Shown here one piece after another: positions 45,030 through 52,935 of a stretch of DNA of 64,000 bases. Source of the stretch: Asticcacaulis endophyticus (GTDB taxonomy: Bacteria > Pseudomonadota > Alphaproteobacteria > Caulobacterales > Caulobacteraceae); contig NZ_BMZB01000001.1 of assembly GCF_014652575.1 (NCBI RefSeq), forward strand, positions 1,479,722 to 1,543,721. Direction: 5' to 3'. A program made the translations under genes and the position numbers. The notes beneath the pieces were generated by a model that was not told the DNA's origin, searched no databases, and saw nothing but the letters and a program-made list of their open reading frames with translations. Numbering within the stretch: position 1 is the stretch's first letter; each line of letters starts with the position of its first letter.

Positions 45030-45082
45030 AGAGCGCATTCCAAAAAGTGTGAAACGGTTTTTTGGACAAAATGCGCGTCAAA
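45030..45082. repeat. Short palindromic intergenic repeat, copy B
   Basis: AGAGCGCATTCCAAAAAGTG.. ACGGTTTTTTGGA.. ATGCGCGTCAAA; same family as copies at 10383, 47526 and 49164. Ends and centre are complementary. Confidence 0.85.
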
Positions 45083-45116
45083 GGTATAAAAACCAAAGCG
45101 GCGGAGACGCAAGTGG

Positions 45117-45647
45117 TTAAACCTCTGGGATGAGCACAAGTATGTCCGTCACGCCAATGTCGACACCCATCTGCGACAGCAAGGTCGTGGTCTGGCCACG
45201 GTGATGGGTTTGGTGATTAAAGATATGGGTCAGGACGAGACCGAGGGGCTTGGTGTGGGGTTCATTGTTGCCACGCACATAGCTGAGCGGGGACTCAAGG
45301 GCGGCGTCACCTAAGCTATCGATATAGGTGATCATTAAGTGATCCAGCGCCTGACGGGCCGGGATGTAATCGTCAAGCCGCTCAAAAAGCACGGCATTGA
45401 GCCCGGATGGTATGGGGTAATCATGGATAGGGGTGAGCGCGCTGCTGGCCGCATGGCCTGCCAAACGCTTGCCCCAGATGATGTCAGCGACGATCAGATG
45501 ATTAAGCGTGCCCATGACCGAGCCGAAAAAGGCGCCGCGATCGGCCCACAAATCGTCATGACTAATCGGGCGGATGGCTGCGATCAGTTTGGCGTTCATC
45601 CACTGATTATATTGGGCCAGCAGGTGAAGGGCGGCTTTCTGGGTCAT
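45117..45647 (-). CDS. DinB-family protein
   Basis: 176 residues. Four-helix-bundle DinB/YfiT-type protein; the metal-binding His triad is visible in TLNHLIVADIIW and LTHIFNHQTHHRGQTTTLL. Members include thiol transferases and DNA-damage-induced proteins; the substrate is unknown. The start overlaps the folB stop by 4 bases (ATGA), so it is cotranscribed with the pterin genes. Confidence 0.85.
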   Translation of the reverse strand: MTQKAALHLLAQYNQWMNAKLIAAIRPISHDDLWADRGAFFGSVMGTLNHLIVADIIWGKRLAGHAASSALTPIHDYPIPSGLNAVLFERLDDYIPARQALDHLMITYIDSLGDAALESPLSYVRGNNEPHTKPLGLVLTHIFNHQTHHRGQTTTLLSQMGVDIGVTDILVLIPEV

Positions 45648-45997
45648 CGCTCCATAACTACGGTGCAGCCAGCCTGATCGGCATCGCTTAAGGCTTCGGG
45701 CTTGTTGATGGTGACTTCGACCGACTGCGCGATCGGCAGTTCCAGCAGATGGGTGGCGATGTCCTCAGCCAGAGACTCAACCAGCTTGATATGGCCGCGG
45801 GCGATGATATCGCGCGCAAACTGCCCCACAAGCTCATAGTTGAGCGTGTCTTTCAGGCCGTGGATGGGGTGGGTGCCGACGGTGATGACGGCATCGATGA
45901 TCAGGGGCTGGGTGCGGCCATGTTCATGGTCATAGATTCCGATCGCGGCCTCAACCTTTAAACCCCGGACGAAAATCTTACGGGATTTCAGGCTCAT
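45644..45997 (-). CDS. folB: Dihydroneopterin aldolase
   Basis: 117 residues. It converts dihydroneopterin to hydroxymethyl-dihydropterin in folate synthesis. Seen: KIFVRGLKVEAAIGIYDHEHGRTQPLIIDAVI at the N-terminus, the catalytic Glu in LVESLAEDIATHLL and the C-terminal VEVTINKPEALSDADQAGCTVV. It overlaps the upstream PTPS gene and downstream dinB by 4 bases each. Confidence 0.92.
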   Translation of the reverse strand: MSLKSRKIFVRGLKVEAAIGIYDHEHGRTQPLIIDAVITVGTHPIHGLKDTLNYELVGQFARDIIARGHIKLVESLAEDIATHLLELPIAQSVEVTINKPEALSDADQAGCTVVMER

Positions 45998-46530
45998 GCG
46001 GCAGGCTCCAGATCGTTTATGCTGTGGTCAGGGCGGTGCGTCCAGGCCCCGAAGTCAAAGTTACATTCGGCCAGATCTTCGAGGGTGAGGATGACGCTGT
46101 TGGTCGGGGTTTCTTCGATTTCAAAGCGCACGCACTCGAAATCCGGCACATGGGCGGACAGGATGGCCCCCAGTTTGTGATAGAGCGCCATAGCCACGGC
46201 TTCGGTGGTGGGGTCGCCTTTGATCACCAGCAGGCGCGGCAGCAGTTGCGGCTCATGGCTGCGGAAATAGCCGATCATCGGGTCGTCATGGCCAAGCTGA
46301 AAGGCGTGGTCGAGGGCATTATCGACGAAGGCGTGCCAGTCGCGTTTCAGCGCCTCAAAACTCAAGGCATAGTTACGATCACCCCACGCAACGGCCGGGG
46401 CCGAGGGCTTGGCTTTCAGGGTCACCTTGACGAACTCATTATGGCCATGGGGCGTCAGGCACTTCGACGAGGCGTCGGCGCGCAGGCGGTGGGCCATAGA
46501 AAAGCGGCGGGTGAACTGAATCTGGGGCAT
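45994..46530 (-). CDS. 6-carboxytetrahydropterin synthase / 6-pyruvoyl-tetrahydropterin synthase family
   Basis: 178 residues of the PTPS/QueD fold. The zinc-binding histidines are FSMAHRL and PHGHN, and the Cys in KCLTPHGHN is at the catalytic position, which favours a QueD-type reaction over the Glu-carrying PTPS-III enzymes. A conserved Glu in EETPTNSVI near the C-terminus binds the pterin. It is longer than typical QueD (about 120), with an insert around residues 60-105. Location between folM-like and folB suggests a tetrahydropterin pathway; queuosine is the alternative. Confidence 0.8.
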   Translation of the reverse strand: MPQIQFTRRFSMAHRLRADASSKCLTPHGHNEFVKVTLKAKPSAPAVAWGDRNYALSFEALKRDWHAFVDNALDHAFQLGHDDPMIGYFRSHEPQLLPRLLVIKGDPTTEAVAMALYHKLGAILSAHVPDFECVRFEIEETPTNSVILTLEDLAECNFDFGAWTHRPDHSINDLEPAA

Positions 46531-46600
46531 GAAACCAATATGGGTAAGCAGGTCGATTGCTAAAAGCCTATATGGAGCCCGATGTCAAATAATGTGAGGG

Positions 46601-47359
46601 TTACAGCCCCGCCATATCGGGGGTGCGCCAGTTGAGATGCTGGCCGCCATCGACGCAAATCATCTGTCCGGTGACCGAAGGTGCGGTCGCAAGATAGGCA
46701 ACGGCGGAAGCAATTTCCTGCGGTGTGGTCGCCTTTTGCAGCAGGATCGCGCGCGCTTCTTCGGCGAAATCCTCGGCGCTTTGGTGGATCGACGGCAGGG
46801 TCGGGCCGGGGCCGACGGCATTGACGCGGATTTTAGGTGCCAGTTCCTGCGCCAGGGTGCGGGTCGCGTGCCACAGGCCGGCCTTGGACAGGCCATAGCT
46901 GAAAAACGGCGGGGAGGGCTTCAGCACGCGCTGGTCGATGATGTTGATGATCGAGGCACCGTCAGGGATGTATGCTTGGGCCGCAAAAGCCTGAGACAAC
47001 AGCACGGGTGCCTTAAGGTTGGTGTCGATGTGGGATTGCCAGCTTGCCTCGGTCATCGACCCCAGCCGGTCATCGGAAAAGACCGAGGCATTATTGACCA
47101 GAAGGCTGATCGGCCCAAGTGCGCCTACCGCTTTGGGCAGCAGGGCCTTGACGCTTAGGGTGTCGCTCAGGTCGGCCTGAACGGCGACCGCCGTGACGCC
47201 GAGCGCCGACAGTTCGGCCACTAACGCGCGCGCGTCAGCCTCTGAGCGGCCATAATGGACGCCGATATCATAGCCGTGACGGGCCAGTTCAAAGGCGATG
47301 GCGCGGCCAATGCGTTTGGCGGCACCCGTGACCAGCGCGGCTTTAGAGGGGTTAGTCAA
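46601..47359 (-). CDS. SDR-family reductase, FolM/PTR1-like
   Basis: About 252 residues: TGAAKRIGRAIAFELARHGY, NNASVF, YGLSKAGLWHATRTLA, VNAVGPGPTLPS. The TGAAKRIG motif and pterin-gene neighbours support dihydromonapterin/dihydrofolate reductase activity (FolM-like). The start is uncertain: TTG codons at 47374, 47368 and 47359 are possible. TTG 47359 is chosen because it overlaps the stop of a tiny upstream ORF, suggesting translational coupling. First enzyme gene of the folM-PTPS-folB-dinB series. Confidence 0.8.
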   Translation of the reverse strand: MTNPSKAALVTGAAKRIGRAIAFELARHGYDIGVHYGRSEADARALVAELSALGVTAVAVQADLSDTLSVKALLPKAVGALGPISLLVNNASVFSDDRLGSMTEASWQSHIDTNLKAPVLLSQAFAAQAYIPDGASIINIIDQRVLKPSPPFFSYGLSKAGLWHATRTLAQELAPKIRVNAVGPGPTLPSIHQSAEDFAEEARAILLQKATTPQEIASAVAYLATAPSVTGQMICVDGGQHLNWRTPDMAGL

Positions 47360-47438
47360 TACGGCCAAAATCAATCAGGTTCAAAGCCACTATAAAGCCC
47401 AGAAAACAGGCCAGCACACCGATGGCTACCATCGTCAT
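47352..47438 (-). CDS. Candidate 28-residue membrane microprotein upstream of folM
   Basis: Tiny ORF starting at ATG 47438 or 47432 (GGGAG six bases before the second ATG), with one hydrophobic helix (MVAIGVLACFLGFIVALNLI) and a short polar end. Its TAA overlaps the most proximal TTG start of the SDR gene. It could be a real micro-membrane protein or a coupling leader; no homologue is known to me. Confidence 0.4.
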   Translation of the reverse strand: MTMVAIGVLACFLGFIVALNLIDFGRID

Positions 47439-47525
47439 CTCCCATACATATTTGTGATTGGTGTAACCTGACCGTTTAGCTGTGACAAGCCTTGCATCGG
47501 AGCGGGTTGTCTTTTTATATGACCT

Positions 47526-47575
47526 AAGCGCATCCCAAAAAGTATAAAGCGGTTTAGGGATCAGATGCGCGTCAA
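47526..47575. repeat. Short palindromic intergenic repeat, copy C
   Basis: AAGCGCATCCCAAAAAGTAT.. GCGGTTTAGGGATCAGATGCGCGTC; same family as copies A, B and D. It lies just upstream of the Nudix gene. Confidence 0.85.
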
Positions 47576-47608
47576 CTAAAATAACAATTCAGAATTGAAG
47601 TAACCTGC

Positions 47609-48082
47609 ATGGAAGACTGGAAACGCGTTGTTGAGCCCTATACGAGGCCTTTGTTCTTTGCCCATTCGCGCATGACGCGGGGCAAGACCTTGGGCGTGCG
47701 CGGGCTGGTGGTTGATGAGCGCGAGCGAGTATTGCTGGTCGAGCATACCTACCTCAAGGGCTGGTGGCTGCCGGGCGGGGGCGTCGATGCTGGCGAAACC
47801 GCCGGTGATGCGGTGGTGCGTGAGCTTAAGGAAGAGGCCGGGGTGATCGCGCGGGAAGCGCCGAAACTGCTGTCTGTCCATTCCAACGAACAGTTCTTTC
47901 CCGGCGATCATGTCCTGCTGTTTCGGGTCGATCAGTTTGAGGCGGGCGACATGACCTCGCATGGGGAAATCAAGAATGTCGATTTTTTTGCGATCGACGA
48001 CCTGCCCGAAGATACCAATCGCGGGTCGCTTAACCGGATCAATGAGGCGATGCGGGGATTTCCGGCTGATCCCCTCTGGTAG
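47609..48082 (+). CDS. NUDIX hydrolase
   Basis: 157 residues. A complete Nudix box (GGGVDAGETAGDAVVRELKEEAGV) fits G-x5-E-x7-REUxEExGU, so the enzyme cleaves a nucleoside diphosphate linked to another group with Mg2+. The LKGWWLPGGGVD lead-in resembles ADP-ribose or small-nucleotide pyrophosphohydrolases, but the substrate is not predictable. It converges on the acyltransferase gene, two bases apart. Confidence 0.9.
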   Translation: MEDWKRVVEPYTRPLFFAHSRMTRGKTLGVRGLVVDERERVLLVEHTYLKGWWLPGGGVDAGETAGDAVVRELKEEAGVIAREAPKLLSVHSNEQFFPGDHVLLFRVDQFEAGDMTSHGEIKNVDFFAIDDLPEDTNRGSLNRINEAMRGFPADPLW

Positions 48083-48084
48083 TT

Positions 48085-49149
48085 CTACTTCACAAACCGG
48101 CGAATGAAGCGCCGTGAAGGCACTTCAAAGCCATAGTGGGCCAGCGCTGACAGGCCGATAGTAACGGCCATGCTTATGATCAGCCATAGTTCCTTGGGGC
48201 CGGGCAGGGGCGGGGCGGCCTTGAACATCAGGTAAAGCACCGCGTCGTGGATAAGGTAGATGGCGTATGACAACAGCCCCAGCCCGTGTACCCAGTTGAC
48301 ATTGATGGCGCGGGCAATAGACCCCTGATCGTGGCTTAGGGCCATGATCAGCACCATAAATGCGGCAATCAGGGCTATATCGCTGAACCGCCACAACAAA
48401 AGGGCGAGGATGGCAATGACGGTCGGGGTGACCCATTTGGCGCTGACGAAATCGCGTAACCGGTAAGCGACCAGACCGATAAAGAACGACGCCAAACATC
48501 TCAGCATGGTTCCCGGCGCATAGGATGACGCGATATCAAGCGGGCCGGTACGGCGCAAAAGTTCAGTCTTGGCTAAGACGGTCGGCCCAAAGGCGATCAG
48601 GGCCAGCACGCTTAAGCTTATCGCCGCGCCTGCCATAGCCACCCGTTTAGGCGCGCGCAACGCCGCCCACACAAACGTCGGAAACAACAGGTACGCCATC
48701 CACTCGGTTGAAATCGACCAGGTTGGGCGTACAATTGAATTGGCCAGCCCCCACGCCTGCGTCATGGTCAGGTTGGGAATGATTGCGCGCACAATATCTT
48801 CGCGGAAATAGGTCTTGCCCAGCACGGTGACAATCAGGATCGCGGTGATCACCGTCATCAGCAAGTATAGCGGATAGACCCGCGCCAGCCGCACCCACAA
48901 AAAGCGCTTATAATCCGGCCACTTGAAGCCGTGAATAAACAGCTTGCCATAGGTCAGGGCCATGACGAAACCGCTGAGGATAAAGAACAGATCGACGGAG
49001 ATATAACCGTGCTTGATGAACGGCCGGATAGCGTCGGGGAAATGGTAATGGCCCGTCATGTGGTACAGCACCACATAGATGGCCGCGATCCCGCGCAGGC
49101 CGGTCAGGGCCTTGATCTCGGATTTAATCTCAGGGTGCTCAGTAGACAT
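48085..49149 (-). CDS. Acyltransferase 3 family membrane protein
   Basis: 354 residues with about ten helices. The family start EIKALTGLRGIAAIYVVLYHM, including the catalytic His, and the YISVDLFFILSGFVMALTYG motif are clear, followed by RLARVYPLYLL. Such proteins O-acetylate or acylate glycans and lipids on the periplasmic side. The acceptor is unknown; holdfast, exopolysaccharide or LPS are candidates. A related protein is encoded at 55916. Confidence 0.9.
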   Translation of the reverse strand: MSTEHPEIKSEIKALTGLRGIAAIYVVLYHMTGHYHFPDAIRPFIKHGYISVDLFFILSGFVMALTYGKLFIHGFKWPDYKRFLWVRLARVYPLYLLMTVITAILIVTVLGKTYFREDIVRAIIPNLTMTQAWGLANSIVRPTWSISTEWMAYLLFPTFVWAALRAPKRVAMAGAAISLSVLALIAFGPTVLAKTELLRRTGPLDIASSYAPGTMLRCLASFFIGLVAYRLRDFVSAKWVTPTVIAILALLLWRFSDIALIAAFMVLIMALSHDQGSIARAINVNWVHGLGLLSYAIYLIHDAVLYLMFKAAPPLPGPKELWLIISMAVTIGLSALAHYGFEVPSRRFIRRFVK

Positions 49150-49163
49150 TTAGGACAGGGGCG

Positions 49164-49214
49164 GAGCGCATCCCGAAAAGTGTGAAGCGGTTTTCGGATA
49201 AGATGCGCGTCAAA
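49164..49214. repeat. Short palindromic intergenic repeat, copy D
   Basis: GAGCGCATCCCGAAAAGTGT.. GCGGTTTTCGGATAAGATGCGCGTCAAA, the best-conserved copy; CCGAAAA pairs with TTTTCGG and GCGCATC with GATGCGC. Confidence 0.88.
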
Positions 49215-49338
49215 GAATAACCGCTTCCCTATCCGGTCTGTTTGAAATGGCAAGGGGCAAAATGCCGTGATGAGAACAAAAAGAGATTGTATTGATCAAA
49301 GTGCAGCTTATTTATCCATCTGATGAGCTTCGAGTCTT

Positions 49339-49505
49339 TCCCTTCTCCCCGTTCACGGGGAGAAGGTGACCTGACGAAACGGTATTATCGTTTCGTCAGG
49401 TCGGATGAGGGGCAAAACGGCGCCGATATTTTCAGCTATCGTGAATGCCCTCACACTCTATAAGTGCCCCTCACCCCAGCCCTCTCCCCGTGAACGGGGA
49501 GAGGG
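49339..49505. repeat. Inverted repeat pair with CTCCCCGTTCACGGGGAG hairpins
   Basis: Left unit: a CTTCTCCCCGT/ACGGGGAGAAG hairpin, then CCTGACGAAACG/CGTTTCGTCAGG and GATGAGGGGC. Right unit: GCCCCTCACCCC and CCCTCTCCCCGT/ACGGGGAGAGGG. The right unit is inverted relative to the left. It ends 15 bases before the uvrC ribosome-binding site and may affect its expression. Confidence 0.75.
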
Positions 49506-49525
49506 AGTTTTAACAGGAACCCCGA

Positions 49526-51439
49526 TTGACTGACGAACCGATTCAAGACGATGCGCCGATCATGCCGCCGGTTGATCTTGAGGCGATGAACGAATTGCTG
49601 ATCGGCGGTGAGCTGATCCGCAAGGAGGCGGCGCTCGCGCCCGATAAGCCCGGCGTCTACCGCATGATCGGCACGGACTCTGAGGTTCTGTATGTCGGTA
49701 AGGCCAAGAGCTTAAAAAAACGCATCCTTCAGTATGCGCAAGGTAGGTTCCACTCCAACCGCATCGCCCGCATGGTGTCGTTGACGCGCGAAATGGTGCT
49801 GGTGCGCACCGAAACCGAGGGTGAAGCCCTGCTGCTGGAAGCGCGCCTGATCAAGTCGCTCAAGCCGCGCTACAACGTCCTGCTGCGCGACGATAAATCC
49901 TTTGCTGAAATTCTGGTGCGTAAGGACCACGAAGCGCCCCAGATCACCAAGCACCGCGGCTCACACAGTATCAAGGGCGAATATTACGGGCCGTTTGCCT
50001 CGACTTTGGCGGTTAACCGCACGCTTGATACCCTGCAACGGGCGTTTTTGCTGCGCACCTGCACCGACAATGTTTACGCCAGCCGCACCCGGCCGTGCAT
50101 GTTGCATCAGATCAAGCGCTGTTCGGCGCCGTGCACGGGTGAGATCGGCCTCGAAGCTTACGGTGAGCTAGTCAAACAGGCCCAGACCTTTTTGAATGGC
50201 AAGAGCCGCGCGGTGATCGAAGACCTGTCGGCGCGCATGATGCGGGCGTCTGAGGATATGGAATTTGAGCGCGCCGCCCATCTGCGCGACCGGATGCGGG
50301 CGCTTAATCATGTGGTCATGTCGTCGTCGGTGGGCTTGAACGAGGCCGAGGCCGATGTCTTCGCCGTCCATGCCGAAGGCGGTTATGCCTGCGTCCAGAG
50401 CGTGTTTTACCGGGCAGGGCAGAACTGGGGCGACCGGGCCTATTTCCCGCGCGTTGATATTTCCGACTCTGAAGGCGATATTCTGGACGCGTTTCTAGGG
50501 CAGTTCTACCAGGATAAGCCGGTGCCGAAACTGGTGCTGATCTCCCACGGTTTGAGCGAGCCCGACCTGATGATGGAGGCGTTAAGCCTGAAAGCCGACC
50601 GCAAGGTGCAGATCACCTGCCCGCAGCGCGGCGAAAAGCTTGATGTCGTGCAGCACGCGCGCAACAATGCCAAGGCAGCTTTGGGGCGGCGCATGGCCGA
50701 ACAATCGGCGCAGTCTAAACTGCTGCAAGGGGTGGCGGAGACCTTTGGGCTGGGCGCGCCGCCGACGCGGATCGAAATCTACGATAACTCCCACCTGAGT
50801 GGCACCCATGCGGTCGGCGGCATGGTCGTCGCCGGCCCCGAAGGGTTCATGAAGGGCCAGTACCGCAAATTCACCATTCGCGACCTCGATACGGTGGCCG
50901 GCGACGACTATGCCATGATGCGCGAAGTGTTCCGCCGGCGGTTCCTGCGCCTGAAAAACCGAGCATCGGATGCCTCAGAAGACGAAGGCTTTGGCAAGCC
51001 CGATCTGGTGCTGGTGGACGGTGGTCAGGGGCAGCTTGATGCCGTGTTGGGCGTCATGGATGAGCTGGGCATGAGCGATATAAAGATCGTCGGGGTGGCC
51101 AAGGGGCCGAACCGCGACGCGGGCATGGAGCGCTTTTTCATGCCGGGGCGGTTGCCGTTCATGATGGAGCCGAAATCGCCGGTTTTATATTACCTGCAAC
51201 GCCTGCGCGATGAAGCCCACCGTTATGCCATTGGGGCGAACCGTCAAAAACGGGCCGCCGCCCTGACTAAAAACCCGCTTGATGAGATTGACGGCATCGG
51301 CGCGCGCCGTAAACGCGCGTTGTTGCAGGCTTTTGGCTCAGCCCGCGAAGTGGGGGAAGCCCGCGTCGAAGATCTGATCAAGATCGAAGGCATCAATGCC
51401 GCTATGGCTCAGAAAATATATGATTATTTTCACGGCTGA
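49526..51439 (+). CDS. uvrC: Excinuclease ABC subunit C
   Basis: 637 residues. Dual-incision nuclease of nucleotide excision repair. Seen: the GIY-YIG domain (KPGVYRMIGTDSEVLYVGKAKSLKKRILQY), a UVR motif (ARMMRASEDMEFERAAHLRDRMRAL), the RNase H-like C-terminal nuclease core (IEIYDNSHLSGTHAVGGMVV, LVLVDGGQGQLDAV, HRYAIGANRQKR) and tandem helix-hairpin-helix repeats (DEIDGIGARRKRALLQAFGSA). The start is TTG at 49526 with AGGA eight bases upstream. The gene is followed convergently by a small membrane protein. Confidence 0.96.
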   Translation: MTDEPIQDDAPIMPPVDLEAMNELLIGGELIRKEAALAPDKPGVYRMIGTDSEVLYVGKAKSLKKRILQYAQGRFHSNRIARMVSLTREMVLVRTETEGEALLLEARLIKSLKPRYNVLLRDDKSFAEILVRKDHEAPQITKHRGSHSIKGEYYGPFASTLAVNRTLDTLQRAFLLRTCTDNVYASRTRPCMLHQIKRCSAPCTGEIGLEAYGELVKQAQTFLNGKSRAVIEDLSARMMRASEDMEFERAAHLRDRMRALNHVVMSSSVGLNEAEADVFAVHAEGGYACVQSVFYRAGQNWGDRAYFPRVDISDSEGDILDAFLGQFYQDKPVPKLVLISHGLSEPDLMMEALSLKADRKVQITCPQRGEKLDVVQHARNNAKAALGRRMAEQSAQSKLLQGVAETFGLGAPPTRIEIYDNSHLSGTHAVGGMVVAGPEGFMKGQYRKFTIRDLDTVAGDDYAMMREVFRRRFLRLKNRASDASEDEGFGKPDLVLVDGGQGQLDAVLGVMDELGMSDIKIVGVAKGPNRDAGMERFFMPGRLPFMMEPKSPVLYYLQRLRDEAHRYAIGANRQKRAAALTKNPLDEIDGIGARRKRALLQAFGSAREVGEARVEDLIKIEGINAAMAQKIYDYFHG

Positions 51440-51459
51440 TTTTTAGCCGTGACGGAAAA

Positions 51460-51687
51460 TTAGTCCGCCTTGAGATCCGGCGTCAGGAACAGCAGATAGA
51501 TCGACATCCACAGGCTGCCTGCGATCAGCGGCAGGGCGTAGGCATGGGTGAAATCCGTAGCGGTTTTGTGCACCATGACCGTCAGGGCGATCACAACCAC
51601 CCACGATACGAGAAATACCCAGCCCAACCAGCTATGGTCGCGGCGCTCAGTTGACGCTTCGTTTTGGAACGGGGACATTATCGACAT
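51460..51687 (-). CDS. Small membrane protein, about 75 residues
   Basis: A polar N-terminus, then two hydrophobic helices (WLGWVFLVSWVVVIALTVMV and YALPLIAGSLWMSIYLLFL) and a short Asp/Lys tail. It is unrecognised, probably an inner-membrane protein. ATG 51687 or 51678 is possible; the longer ORF to 51822 is unlikely. It converges on uvrC with 20 bases between stops. Confidence 0.6.
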   Translation of the reverse strand: MSIMSPFQNEASTERRDHSWLGWVFLVSWVVVIALTVMVHKTATDFTHAYALPLIAGSLWMSIYLLFLTPDLKAD

Positions 51688-52090
51688 GATATTACCGGCC
51701 TTTTTGACTTGAAACCTGAGCCTGTGGGCGTTTGCGCGCCGAACAGGCCATTTAGTTACCTCAGTGCATAAAGCGGGCCGCCGCCGTCCGCTTATGGGAT
51801 AAACCGTCCTGATAAAGACCAATCCCGCTATCTTTATGATATACTTATAAAAATTAGGCGGGAGGATTCGCTCACAGATGGGTGTGTGCGGGCGCTATGG
51901 GTCGCAAATTAATCGATTGCGGGACATATGCCCCCTAAAGGTTGTGCGATTGTGAAACAGGCTCGCCTAAGTGAGGCATTGCCATTTGCCCCTTGAATGT
52001 GGGGTTTTTCGGCGCGCTACTGCTTCGCGGCTTGAGCGCTGAGTGATTAAATGCCAAAAGAACAACCAGTTTAAATCGCAGAGATTCCCC
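51688..52090. other. Divergent promoter interval before pgsA
   Basis: 403 bases with an AT-rich stretch (51825-51860) flanked by CCCGC/GCGGG and no convincing gene or operator. Confidence 0.4.
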
Positions 52091-52714
52091 ATGACCAAAG
52101 AGAACGTCAGCCCCATTCCCAATGCCATCACGGCCGTGCGTCTGGTGGTCGGGCTGGTCATGTTCGTGCTGCTGGCCGGGGCGGCGGGGGGCGTACCGTT
52201 CCTGAGCGCGTACCTTACCATCGACGACCAGTTCGCCATGCAAAGATGGGCCTGTGTGGCCTTTGTGGTGGCTTCGGTTACCGATTTCGCCGACGGTTAT
52301 CTGGCGCGCAAGATGCACGCGGAAACGCGCTGGGGCGCCATTCTTGATCCGATCGCCGATAAGATTCTGGTCTGCGGCACGATCCTTGGTCTGTTCGCCC
52401 TGGGGGCCCAGCCGGTAATCGCCCTGCCGACCGCTCTGATCCTGTTCCGTGAATTTGCCGTCAGCGCCCTGCGCGAAGCTGCCGCCGGACGCGGCGTGGC
52501 CGTGCCTGTGACCCTGCTGGCCAAGTGGAAGACGACCATTCAGCTTGTGGCGCTGGGCCTGTTGCTCCTGACCGAAAGCTGGGCCGCCTTTGATTTCGAC
52601 CCGATCCATGTGCCGATGATGTCGCTGATTTCATATGGCCTGATCTGGATCGCCGCCGCCATCACCGTCTGGACGGGCGCGGCTTACTTTATCGCCGCCA
52701 AGCACGACATTTGA
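52091..52714 (+). CDS. pgsA: CDP-diacylglycerol--glycerol-3-phosphate 3-phosphatidyltransferase
   Basis: 207 residues with 4-6 helices. It makes phosphatidylglycerophosphate, the precursor of phosphatidylglycerol and cardiolipin. The CDP-alcohol phosphotransferase motif DFADGYLARKMHAETRWGAILDPIADK has the required D-G-x2-A-R-x8-G-x3-D-x3-D. ATG 52091 is used; a GTG further upstream adds an unlikely tail. Placement after uvrC is common in Alphaproteobacteria. Confidence 0.93.
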   Translation: MTKENVSPIPNAITAVRLVVGLVMFVLLAGAAGGVPFLSAYLTIDDQFAMQRWACVAFVVASVTDFADGYLARKMHAETRWGAILDPIADKILVCGTILGLFALGAQPVIALPTALILFREFAVSALREAAAGRGVAVPVTLLAKWKTTIQLVALGLLLLTESWAAFDFDPIHVPMMSLISYGLIWIAAAITVWTGAAYFIAAKHDI

Positions 52715-52753
52715 AATCGCGGTCTTTGGTCGATTAATACGCGGTCTGCACTA

Positions 52754-52775
52754 GCGGGTACTTAAGTGTACCCGC
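52754..52775 (+). terminator. Hairpin after pgsA
   Basis: GCGGGTAC, 6 bases, GTACCCGC. The following GTCGTTT gives only a weak T-run, so termination is uncertain. Confidence 0.4.
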
Positions 52776-52858
52776 GTCGTTTGCCAGCTATTACTCGCCA
52801 CAAATCTCACGATTTCAGCGGCGGTGTAAAAGGTAGAAAGTCTACTCCTGAACAAACG

Positions 52859-52872
52859 GTAATGTGCATTAC
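52859..52872. promoter_or_regulatory. Palindrome upstream of the ABC exporter operon
   Basis: GTAATG-TG-CATTAC, 64 bases upstream of the permease start. It could be a TetR- or MarR-type operator; unassigned. Confidence 0.3.
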
Positions 52873-52935
52873 ACCGATTTAATTAGACCTTTGTTGCAAA
52901 AGCTAAGATGTTGAAGCCAGTGAGGAAGGGGTTCT

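Larger units (their letters stand above)
49150..49525. other. Repeat-filled interval upstream of uvrC
   Basis: 376 bases made up mostly of palindromic repeat copy D and the hairpin pair at 49339-49505. No LexA box was found for uvrC. No gene is supported. Confidence 0.55.

Noticed and set aside
49260-49525. LexA box for uvrC
   Set aside because: Only isolated GAAC/GTTC half-sites; no GTTC-N7-GTTC pair was found.
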